From Sipunculus nudus (Eukaryota > Annelida > Sipuncula > Golfingiida > Sipunculidae), in assembly GCA_026874595.1 (NCBI GenBank), contig CM049313.1:52005659-52069658 (forward strand): a DNA stretch of 64,000 bases, written 5' to 3'. The notes under the pieces are model-generated. The model was not told the origin of the DNA, searched no databases, and saw only the letters and a program-made list of their open reading frames with translations. This document shows positions 1 through 8,523 of the stretch, piece after piece (the first letter of the stretch is position 1; each line of letters begins with the position of its first letter). Position numbers and translations under genes: made by a program.

Positions 1-171
1 TTTACGTGAGCTTTCTAAAGTGGCTACTTTTGGTAAATCTTTATTGCATTGTGTGCCACTTAATTTAAGTGTGTGGGTGCAATTTAACATGTCCCAGCCA
101 CGTTACAGTGAAACTCGTTACTGTTCGTCACGACTGCTCAGTCATGAATATTTGTATTAGTATAATTTAAG

Positions 172-271
172 GAGGGGTAGGACGTAGATTAGTTGATAAG
201 GCGTTGGACTTCGAAGCTGAATATCCGCGGTTTAAATCCCTCCGTTGCCTCCGGTGGCTCGATAAAATCCA
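172..271 (+). repeat. tRNA-derived SINE-like module in R1 (copy A)
   Basis: An A-box-like stretch (tagattagttgataaggcg, about 185-203) and a B-box-like stretch (ggtttaaatcc, 229-239) are spaced as in a tRNA, followed by a short unrelated tail and an (AT)n tract. The acceptor stem does not close, so this is not a tRNA gene. The arrangement is that of a tRNA-derived SINE head with a TA-repeat tail. The second copy at 11763-11862 has closer-to-consensus boxes (tagcttagttgataaggcg). Confidence 0.6.
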
Positions 272-281
272 TATAAAATTG

Positions 282-282
<1 letters not shown>

Positions 283-327
<45 letters not shown>
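283..327. repeat. (AT)n microsatellite
   Basis: Perfect AT dinucleotide run of about 45 bases at the tail of the SINE-like module. It was the insertion target of the LTR element: AT repeat also continues directly after the 3' LTR at 6114-6130. Confidence 0.95.
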
Positions 328-331
<4 letters not shown>

Positions 332-486
332 ATAGGTGCTCCTTTTATTGTGTGACACGGGCGTAACTCGTGTTGTTGTTTAATCCGTACTAGTTGAACT
401 CTCGTTGTCATGCTGGCTGGGGGTTTTCACGCCTGGCCGAGGTCACGTGATGACCATGGTATGTAGAGATACACATAGCGATGTTT

Positions 487-562
487 TTCTAGAGAATTCC
501 TATGACGCGTGCATACCGTGTATGGTGTATAATTCTTCGAATGTTCTAGAAGTGGAAAATTC
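487..562 (+). promoter_or_regulatory. Heat-shock-element-like clusters in LTR U3
   Basis: Two clusters of alternating GAA/TTC pentamers lie 20-95 bases upstream of the TATA box. Cluster one is TTCtaGAGaaTTC (487-499, one mismatch in three subunits). Cluster two is GAAtgTTCtaGAA (539-551), a perfect three-subunit element, followed by GAAaaTTC (555-562). The 3' LTR copy retains both, and the solo LTR retains them with a few substitutions. Binding by HSF1 is inferred from the consensus nGAAnnTTCnnGAAn and not shown. Confidence 0.5.
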
Positions 563-580
563 TCGGCTTGGGGTGAAGAG

Positions 581-590
581 TATATAAAGG
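581..590 (+). promoter_or_regulatory. LTR TATA box
   Basis: The motif tatataaagg sits in an otherwise mixed-composition region and is conserved in the 3' LTR (near 5857) and the solo LTR (near 12381). It is a strong match to an RNA polymerase II TATA element and probably drives the genomic transcript of the LTR element. Confidence 0.7.
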
Positions 591-1094
591 GGTTGTGTTT
601 TAGAACCGAGGGCAGAGAGCAGAGAAGTTTTCCAGCGGACGCAGAAGCGTGTGTCAGTTTCTGGAACCTTATCCGACGTATGCGGCAGTTATAGATTTTT
701 TTGAGAGGTTCTCCTAGACTTTGTGCATTTGGACTTCAGTTTACTTTCTGGATTGTTACAGGAGCTATATATTCTCCGAGAGTATACATTTAAAGAACTA
801 ATCGTCGTGACGGTGTTAGTATCCAGGTACTGTGCACATTGATTATTTTTCTGTGTGATTGTATTGATTTGTTGTTATACCGCTGTTTTACTGTATAATT
901 TACTGTATTGATTTAGTGTATTGTAATGTAAGCGTTGTTTTAAGAATATATTATAATTATTTGTTTACAAAAAAAAACACTGACATTTCACGCTGCCTAG
1001 TGTTACAGAATCTGATTTTTTTAAATCTCCGTTACAAAATTTGTGTTTATCACGCATACGTGATCTGTTTATATTAGGTTCCGTAACATAAAAT

Positions 1095-1113
1095 TGGCGG
1101 CTCGTCTGGATGC
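1095..1113 (+). other. Primer-binding site, tRNA-Pro-like
   Basis: TGGCGGCTCGTCTGGATGC begins six bases after the LTR end. It is close to the tRNA-Pro type primer site (TGGGGGCTCGTC core), differing at the fourth base and at a few later ones. The TRIM at 29124 and the chimera at 37099 carry TGGGGGCT(T/C)GTC at the same place, which strengthens the assignment. Which tRNA really primes is inferred. Confidence 0.65.
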
Positions 1114-1259
1114 TTAATAGTTTTCAAATTTATTAGGTCTTGACCTGAACACATTGTTTTATCATACATTGTTTACATGATTACATATCAGATTGTTTAC
1201 AGTGAATTGTTTACAGGATTAATCTCCTTGGTTTTTTGTTATTGTTTTGACATCTTAAC

Positions 1260-2502
1260 ATGGCAGACTTCAAACCTGAGACATTTTGACGATCCCGACC
1301 CTGATCACTTGAACAGTTGTCAAAGGAACAGTTTTTGCGTTTGGGAAAACACTTAGGGCTAAGTGTGAAAAAAGCTTTGAGAAAGCCTGATATCATTGCT
1401 AAAATCATGCAAGATCTAGTTAGCAAAGGTTTAATTGAAGAGAGTGGAGTTGAAACATAAAAAAATGACAGCCTTGCTATGCAACTAGAATTAAAAAGTT
1501 TGAAATGCAACATGAGCTACCATTAAAACAGTTAGAATGAGAAAAAAAGAGAAGAGAGGGAAGAACATAAAAGGTTGGAAAGATAAAGACTAGAAAAAGA
1601 AAAAGAAATTGAGTTTAAACGACTGAAGTTAGAAAGACTTAAAGTAGAACGAAGTTTAAATGCTGCCCCAACTCACAGTTTTGATGTTACAAAACACATT
1701 AGACATGTCCCACCTTTTTCAGGAAAAAGAGGTTGATAAATATTTCTTACACTTTGAAATGGTAGCTGAAAATTTAAAATGACCTAAGGAAAATTGGACT
1801 ATGCTGTTACAAAGTGTACTGACTGGCAAGGCCAGAGAAATTTATACAGAGCTTTCAGTAGAAGCTGCTGCTGACTATATGACCTGGTAAACGGTTAATC
1901 CTAAAAGGTTATGAGTTAGTTCCAGAGGCTTACCGCCAGAAATTCAGAAATTGGGAAAAGCGCAAAGAACAGACCTACGTAGAATTTGCTAGGACAAAAT
2001 TTTGATTTTGCTTGAAGAATTTAAGCGCTGCATTAACGCAGATGTTAAAACTTTTCTCAATGAGAAAAGTCCGGAAACACTTGACATGGCTGCTCAATTA
2101 GCTGATGATTATTCATTAACACACAAAATGTACTTTAATAGCAAATCAAACCAGTCATTCACAAACAAGAATGTAAATCAGTATGGTCAAAAGAAGTTTA
2201 AAGCGCAGTCACCCAGTACTAGTAGTCCTGATAGTTCAGCAAAGTCCATTGCTACATTTCAGTCCACGTCCACTCTAAGTCCAACAACGACCAGTCATTT
2301 TCAAAGAAAAATCTGTAATTACTGCAAGAAGGAATTTCATCTAATATCTGACTGCTGGAAACTTGCGAATAAACCAAATAGCAAACCTTCTGGGTTTGTT
2401 TCAAATTCTATGCATAGCATAGTACGAGAGCCAGGCTCTTTTCATGTAAATAAGGGGTACAACTCCTTTATTGACTCTAATAAAGAGTGTGATGCTACGT
2501 AG
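1260..2502 (+). pseudogene. gag of Gmr1-like element, degraded
   Basis: This is the capsid/nucleocapsid region of the LTR element. An ATG at 1260 opens a frame quickly broken by stops, with a helix-rich N-terminal part (LGLSVKKALRKPDIIAKIMQ). Around 1905-1990 there is a SCAN-like capsid stretch (YELVPEAYRQKFRNWEKR). The longest open piece, 2002-2502 (166 residues), continues it (FKRCINADVKTFLNEK; AAQLADDYSLTHK). It ends with a CCHC zinc knuckle, CNYCKKEFHLISDC, spaced C-x2-C-x4-H-x4-C. Several stops and frame changes between 1260 and 2000 make it non-functional. The assignment to gag is secure; full-length function is excluded in this copy. Confidence 0.8.
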
Positions 2503-2641
2503 GCCCAAGTGCCGTATGAATCCAAAGAAGAATCCGTAGCTTTGGGGTAAAAACCTCAGTTGATTCCTGCGAGGATTTTAATAAGGTTAAGTCCTTTCAA
2601 GACTCCTGCGAGGAGTATTCTCTAAATGAGGCTGTCCTTTT

Positions 2642-3403
2642 ATGACTCTTGCGAGAGTATTTCAAATGAGGCCAGGTCCTCTTCAAAAAGAAAAGTTTGT
2701 TTCTGCTGAGGAAAATTCCTCTGTTGACTCCCATGAGGGGTTTGATGGTAAAAAAGATGCAGATTCCTTAGATGACTCTGAAACAGAGGTTATGACTGAC
2801 ACTGTCAATGTCAGTTCTTTGTTCGATGAGGTTGAGGTAGTAGATTCCTCTCTTGACTCTGAAATGGAGTTATTTAAGCCTTTCATACATGATGATTTTG
2901 TATCACTTTCAAGTGATTTTTCAGATTCTGTCCCTATTAGAATTTTGAGGGACACTGGTTCAGGCCAGACTCTCATGTTAGCAAACACTCTGCCATTTTC
3001 TAATAAGTCCTTTACTGGTGCACATGCACTTGGTAATGGTGTGTTTTCAGGCAGGCACACTTCAGTTTCGCTTCACAGTATCCATTTAAAGTCAGATTTG
3101 ATTTCTGGGAATATTACTGTGGGCATAAGAACTACTTTATCCTTTAAGGGAATTCAGTTGCTACTAGGCAATGATGTTGCAGGTGACAAAGTACAGCCTG
3201 TACCAATAGTGACAGAAAAACCGCCACTTGATCAGGACACTGATCCGGAAAGTCAGGAAATTCCTGGTTTGTTTCCTTCATATGCTGTAACTCGATCTAT
3301 GGCCAAGAAAACACCCATGAGGATAATGGTCCAGGTAATAACACTCTGGGAGTCACAAGTGACTCGTCTAATGACTCGCCCGTATATGATAAAGCATTCT
3401 TAA
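2642..3403 (+). pseudogene. Aspartic protease region of the LTR element
   Basis: This 253-residue open frame contains a retropepsin domain. The catalytic motif is ILRDTGSGQT (DTG at residues 104-106), and a flap/C-terminal motif LLGNDVAGDKV lies at about 173-183. The protein would process the Gag-Pol polyprotein. The N-terminal 90 residues are acidic and Ser/Asp-rich and come from diverged direct repeats (gactc...gagg) in the gag-pro linker, 2540-2880. The frame ends at 3403, yet homologous sequence continues toward the integrase, so the stop is probably a lesion. The frame itself could be intact, but it is embedded in a broken element. Confidence 0.75.
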
Positions 3404-4130
3404 GGTCAGAACTTATAGCGGAACAGCATAAGTACCCTGATATTTCATGTTTGTTTCCAAGGGCAGTTTCTAAAGATGAACTGTCACAGAACCCAGTTTG
3501 TTTCTAAGTCAAAAATGGAGTGCTTATGCGTAAATGGCGACCACCTGATGTAAGCGCCGATTATGAGTGGGCCATTAAACATCAGCTTTCGCAGTGAAGT
3601 TCTAAGCATGGCACATGAGGCTCCTTTGTCTGGTCGTTTAGCTATCAATAAAACTTATCAGAAAGTTAGTACACACTTTTATTGGCCTAATCTCAGGAAA
3701 GATGTTGTTCAATATTGTAAATCTTGCCATACATGCCAGATGGTAGGCAAGCCCAATCAGAATGCTCCTAAGGCCCCACTTAGGCCTATTCCTGCTTTCG
3801 GGGAACCATTCAGTAGGATTATTGTTGATTGTGTTGGACCACTGCCCAAAACAATATCTGGACATGAATACTTGCTGACAATTATCCATCTACCAGGCTC
3901 CCGGAGGCAATACCATTGCGCACAATTAATGCTAAAAATGTTGTCAAAACTCTGACCAAGTTTTTTACATCTTTTGGATTGCCAAAATTCGTCCAGTCTG
4001 ACCAAGGGTCTAATTTTATGTCTGGCTTATTCTAATAAGTTATGCTTTAGCTAGGTATAAAACAGTACAGCTCTTCGCCATACCATCCTGAAAGTCAGGG
4101 CGCCTTCGAGCGTTTTCACCAGACATGATC
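3404..4130 (+). pseudogene. Integrase region, upstream of RT
   Basis: After a stop at about 3508 the integrase begins (KWRPPDVSADYEWA, about 3530-3571). The longest open piece is 3563-3955. The zinc-binding region shows AHEAPLSGRLAINKTYQKV and YCKSCHTCQ; the usual second histidine (SGH) is arginine here. Catalytic-core landmarks appear in more than one frame: IIVDCVGPLP (first Asp), VQSDQGSNFM near 3990-4020 (second Asp) and YHPESQGAFERFH near 4080-4120 (Glu). Frameshifts separate these, so the gene is dead. Its position before reverse transcriptase is the Copia-like order known from Gmr1-type Ty3/gypsy elements. Confidence 0.8.
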
Positions 4131-4269
4131 AGGACTTATTGCTATGACACACAGAAAGACTGGGATTAAGGAATCCATCTATTGCTGTTTGCTGTTACTG
4201 ACCCCGTTAAATTAGATACTGATTGTAAGTGTGATGTAGACATTCAGTGTGGTACAGTACCATGAAAAA

Positions 4270-5650
4270 ACTCAGAAATGCTTTACAACCTGGATGCTAA
4301 ACTGTCACACCTTACCGCACAACAATAACAAGATCTCCAGAACCTGCTGCGGAATGATGAACATTTGTTTAGTGATATTCAAACGCGAACTAACATGTTG
4401 TGCCATGACGTCGATGTTGGCGAGGCAAGCGCAGTGAAGCCACATCCATATAGACTGAATCCAGAGAAGCAAATGTATCTACAGGTTGAGATTCAATATT
4501 TGCTGGGCAATGATTTTTATTGAACCTAGTAACAGTAACTGGAGTTCACCATGTATTCTTGTGTCAAAACCTGATAGAAGTTACCGTATGTGCACAAATT
4601 ATCGAAAACTGAACTCTGTCACCAAGACTGACACGTTTCCGATTCCGAGGATCGATAATTGTATTGATAGAGTCGGTAGCTCCAAGTATGTTTCCAAGTT
4701 TGACTTGCTGAAAGGGTGCTGGCAAGTTCCGCTGACAGATCGAGCAAAAGAAGTGTCCGTATTTGTGACGCCGGAAGGACTGTACCAGTATAAAGTGATG
4801 CCGTTTGGCATGAAGAACTCGCAAACCACGTTCCAGAGCCTCATAAATATGGTTGTCAAGGACATTCAGGGCAGTGACGACCTTATCGTGTACAGCGACA
4901 CCTGGGAGAAGCATCTGCTAATTGTTCGGGACCTCTTCGAAAGACTCAGTGAAACACGTCTGACCATCAACTTAGTAAAATCTGAGTTTTGTCATGCACA
5001 AGTAACTTTTTTGGTTCATGTTGTAGGGGAGGGTCAGGTAAAACCTGTTGATGCTAAGATAAGCGCTATTTTTGCATTTCCTAGACCAGAAAACAAAAAG
5101 CAAATAATGCGTTTTCTTGGTATGGTTGGATACTACAGAAATTTTTGTCCAAATTTTGCTGCTGTGGCTGAACCTTTGACTAATATGTTAAAGAAGAAAC
5201 AAAAGTTTGTATCGAATGTTCAGTGTGAAAATGCATTTCAGATTTTGAAAGCAATTCTGCAAAATTCACCAGTTTTAGCAGCTCCAGACTATTCTGTTCC
5301 TTTTAAATTATCTGTAGATGCTAGTGATACTGCTGCTGGTGCTGCTTTTTTACAAGAAGGCAATGATGGCAAATTTATTTCTCAAGAAAGTTTAATGCAA
5401 ACCAGAAAAACTACTCCACTATTGAAAAAGAATGTTTGGCTTTGAAGTTTTATGTTACTTCATCCGTCAGGCCTATCATTGTCTTCAGTGATCACAAACC
5501 CCTCACGTTCATGAACAAGTTGAAGTGTAAAAAAATCAAAGATTGTTGAGATGGAGTTTGTTCTTAAAGGATTACATTCTTGATATCATACGCATTAAAG
5601 GGAAAGACGATGTACTTGCTGATTGCTTATCGAGATGTTTATGTAATGTT
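4270..5650 (+). pseudogene. Reverse transcriptase-RNase H of the LTR element
   Basis: The Ty3/gypsy polymerase begins near 4275 (KLSHLTAQQ, then a stop) and its best open piece is 4486-5445. Motifs in order: SSPCILVSKPDRSYRMCTNY, IPRIDNCIDRVG, KFDLLKGCWQVPLT, VMPFGMKNSQTTFQ, DDLIVYSDTW, LGMVGYYRNFCPNF and PVLAAPDYSVPFKLSVDASD (start of RNase H). The catalytic YIDD box has lost its first two residues (GSDDLIVYSD), which should abolish polymerase activity. RNase H continues after a frameshift (YSTIEKECLALKFY; FSDHKPLTFM) and ends near KGKDDVLADCLSR at about 5635. No integrase follows before the 3' LTR. Confidence 0.88.
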
Positions 5651-5699
5651 GTAAACAGGATGTTTATGTTATGTTGTAAATAAGATGATTTTGAGATGT

Positions 5700-6113
5700 T
5701 TTTCGCGCCTGGCCGAGGTCACGTGATGACCCTGGTATGTAGAGATACATACAGCGATGTTTTTCTAGAGAATTCCTGTGACGCGTGCTTACTGTGTATA
5801 ATGTATTATTCTTCGAATGTTCTAGAAGTGGAAAATTCCCGGCTTGGGGAGAAGAGTATATAAAGGGGCTGTGTTTTAGAACCGACAACAGGGAAGTTTT
5901 CCAGCGGACGCAGAAGCGTGTGTCTGTTTCTTGGACCTTATCCGACGTATGCGGCAATTATAGATTTTCTTCAGAGGTTCTTCTGGATTTTGTGCATTTG
6001 GACGTTTTACTCCCTGGATTGTTCTAGTGTTACAGAATCTGATTTATTTTATCTCCGTTACAGAATTTGTGTTCATCACGCATACGTGATCTGTTCATAT
6101 TAGGTTCCGTAAC
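5700..6113 (+). mobile_element. 3' LTR, truncated and internally deleted
   Basis: This is homologous to the 5' LTR from its base 424 onward, so about 96 bases of the U3 start are missing. A further ~241 bases (matching 757-997 of the 5' LTR) are deleted at about 6026. It ends CCGTAAC, lacking the last A, directly against (AT)n. The HSE-like motifs and TATA box are retained. No clear polypurine tract precedes it, probably because the junction was lost with the deletion. Confidence 0.85.
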
Positions 6114-6330
6114 TATATATATATATATATGGCGAAGCGAATTCATAAGTGTGTCAGAGTATGGAGATAATCCTGGTGACTGAAATATGTGCACTTCCCA
6201 ATACCCGACCTAAGCTGCGTGTACGTGGGGCGCAGTGTGCGAAATGGGTATTGCGGCAGCAGAATTAGAATACGGTAACAATCGGTTGGTTAGACACTGT
6301 GGTATGGGCCTTGTGGTATCAACACACCGT
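6114..6330 (+). repeat. R1 repeat copy A, right part
   Basis: AT repeat continues (6114-6130), then sequence shared with 11969-12080 follows: gcgaagcgaatt, gtgtcagagtatggagataa, and tatgggcc(t)tgtggtatcaacac. Together with 1-327 it shows that one R1 copy was split by the LTR element. A 60-base segment (about 6190-6262) is present here but absent from copy B. Confidence 0.7.
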
Positions 6331-7079
6331 CGATATATAATATGGTATGATTTATATAGACAACTTTTTATCTCAAAGGATCCACATTTAAAATCACTTC
6401 ATCATAGTTGACGCCATACCGCAAAACTTAAACAACTGTTGAGTGAAAATGTATTCGACTGATCACGTGAAATCTTATTATCTTCTTAGTTGTCTATATG
6501 CATGTCTTATTTTGAATAAATAAACAAAATATAAAAATATACGCTTAGATTATAATGGCCACATTATAGAATCTACATTTTAGACGGGACGTAGATTTTA
6601 TTTATTTAATTGTTTAATGTTAGAGATACTGTCTGTCATGAGAATCAGAGGTGAACATTTTCCTTGTGAACCACTAAAAACTGGGAAAGAAGCCGGGCGA
6701 ATACGAGCCCATGTAGAGTCGATTGTCAAATGTTACAACTAATTTGAATAAACTCATATTGCAAATTATGTGACTATGTTGTGTTGGTAATTGTAAACAC
6801 ATATCTAATTGTAATTACATTATATATTAAATTTTGTCAAAATTTCATGGTAAAATGTTGTCACACCATATGTGACCACATTAAAAATAATAATATATAA
6901 AAACAAACATAATTGTCTGGTCAAATAAAATGTGGTCACACCTTAGTTTGGTCAATATTTATATGTATAAAATGTATTAACACCAAATGTAACATTTGGT
7001 ACAACATTTTAAAATATTATATCATATATATAATATATAGGACAAAACATTCCCATAATTATTATTATAGTACTATTTT
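6331..7079. other. AT-rich unannotated stretch
   Basis: No reading frame or RNA gene recognised. The words gtgaccacat (about 6875) and atgtggtcac (about 6930) form a short inverted pair in very AT-rich DNA; this may be decayed transposon sequence. Confidence 0.4.
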
Positions 7080-7755
7080 ATATGTATATTAAACGCGAAA
7101 TATGTGTCAGTGGAACTTTTATTCAAGGCTATAAACGGAGTCAGGTAAGGGGGAATACTTTCGACTTTGTTATCATTATTATTTGCATGACTTGAGCGTT
7201 GGGCTAAATAATAAGGCAACTGGATATTGTATAAGTAATGTAAAATATAATCACCTAATTTACGCGGAGGATGTCGTCCTGTTTTCACCCTTTGTGAAGG
7301 GATTAAAGGCTTTGATGGATGTGTGTTATGAATACGGCACATTATTGAATTTAACTGATCTAAAACAGTATGCATGCATGTTCTTTCACACAAAAACGAA
7401 CTGAGTGACACTTCGTGCATCAAGTTAGGTCAAGCAAAACTATCGTTTGTCAAAAGATAGCCTATGACATACTTAAGACAATGAAAATACTTGAGCAAAT
7501 ACGATCTTTATATTGTAAAGCCAATACATTTATAAGTAATTTTCTCACTGTTCAGAAAAATAATAGTGTTTTTATTTGAAATGTACTGTGGGACTATGTA
7601 TTGCTACAGCCTATGGTGTCTTTATAAGTGCATACAAAATGGCTTTAGGATATTGATGTTTCTTCCTAACTGGTTTAATGCACCCGAAATGTTTGTAACA
7701 TGGAGAGCCACTACATTGAGGTCCTGTTACGAAAAACACGACATTCGCTGATAAC
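7080..7755 (+). pseudogene. Non-LTR retrotransposon RT fragment (CR1/Jockey-like)
   Basis: A broken reverse-transcriptase palm and thumb region. Motifs visible over several frames are NGVR-GGILS (7130-7165, with a stop), then from 7183 HDLSVGLNNKATGYCI, HLIYAEDVVLFSP (the YADD box altered to YAED), GLKALMDVCYEYGT, and near 7500-7690 LYCKANTFISNF and FEMYCGTMYCYSLW. This layout is typical of CR1/Jockey-group LINEs. Frameshifts at about 7180 and after 7404 and the altered catalytic box mark it as dead. Both ends are truncated, so clade assignment is approximate. Confidence 0.8.
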
Positions 7756-7785
7756 TCGCATAAATAAGGCCAAAATAAAAAAAAA

Positions 7786-8083
7786 GTATGGTTCCCAGGC
7801 ACTTTTTTTCAGAAATCAATTCGGGCGGGCGGTTTTTTATTTTATATTTTTTGTATGTTTCGATAAAAATGACAAATGATTAGGGAAAAGCATGATAATA
7901 ACAGATTTATTTTGCTAAACAAGTAAAAGTCTGATAAAAAAGGAAATTGTATGATTTTATCTCCTTGAAAGAAATGTCCGAGCGTTTGCAGCATAAAATT
8001 GGTAAGTTTCTTTCGAAAATCAAAATAAAAATTTTTATTGCGGGGGTTTCAAAGTGATGCGGGCGGTGCCTGAGAACCATACC
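7786..8083. mobile_element. MITE with 17-20 bp terminal inverted repeats
   Basis: The left end gtatggttcccaggcac (7786-7802) is the inverse of the right end gtgcctgagaaccatac (8066-8082) with one mismatch. G/C-rich words (gggcggg) follow both ends internally. The 300-base interior is AT-rich and non-coding. No unambiguous target duplication can be seen because both flanks are A/T-rich. I infer a non-autonomous DNA transposon; its superfamily is unknown. Confidence 0.7.
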
Positions 8084-8290
8084 TTTTAATTTTTTTTTGC
8101 CTAATGTTAACATTATGTATGTCAGTAGCATTAGCAGTTTTGAAATGCTGGGTAAATCATGTCCGTATAAACTGTATTTGTCTTCACATTCAGCCACAAA
8201 TTAGTGAATATGTTATGGTTACCTTCATTTACATGCATGTCTCTAGACTAAGCACTTTTGTCATAATAATAAATATTGTCATAATAATAA

Positions 8291-8291
<1 letters not shown>

Positions 8292-8346
<55 letters not shown>
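8292..8346. repeat. (AT)n microsatellite
   Basis: About 55 bases of AT dinucleotide, preceded by (TAA)n-like sequence. A second tract of similar length lies 117 bases downstream. Confidence 0.95.
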
Positions 8347-8350
<4 letters not shown>

Positions 8351-8460
8351 TAAGGCTCGGTATTGCCTGCATATCGTCTCGCAGTAGAATACGAAATTTG
8401 GTAGCGTATTGCGATACGTCTTCCGATAGTTTCATCGTATTAAATGAATAGGAGTGAAAC

Positions 8461-8463
<3 letters not shown>

Positions 8464-8521
<58 letters not shown>
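8464..8521. repeat. (AT)n microsatellite
   Basis: About 58 bases of AT dinucleotide. It pairs with the tract at 8292-8346; the spacer (8347-8463) shows no coding signal. Confidence 0.95.

Positions 8522-8523
<2 letters not shown>

Larger units (their letters stand above)
1..327 (+). repeat. R1 dispersed repeat, copy A, left part
   Basis: This stretch is nearly identical to 11586-11860, starting with the same words (ttacgtgagctttctaaagt) and running through a tRNA-like segment into an (AT)n tract. Copy A is interrupted by the LTR element that starts at 328; the repeat resumes at about 6114. A weaker relative lies at 15425-15610. It carries no coding potential. I infer an interspersed repeat family with a tRNA-derived module; its true left end lies outside the window for this copy. 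Confidence 0.75.
328..1088 (+). mobile_element. 5' LTR of Gmr1-like Ty3/gypsy element
   Basis: A 761-base LTR bounded by TGTTATAGG and CCGTAACA (TGTTA/TAACA inverted ends). It contains a TATA box at 581-590, heat-shock-element-like repeats upstream, and is followed at once by a primer-binding site. The boundaries are supported by the solo LTR at 12117-13983 and the partial 3' LTR at 5700-6113, which share the U3, TATA and terminal sequence. U3 is probably 328 to about 610; the exact transcription start cannot be read from sequence. Two short frames inside it are not considered coding. Confidence 0.88.

Noticed and set aside
405-587. 60-residue frame in the 5' LTR (also at 12125-12316)
   Set aside because: Lies in U3 upstream of the TATA box and is not conserved in frame between LTR copies.
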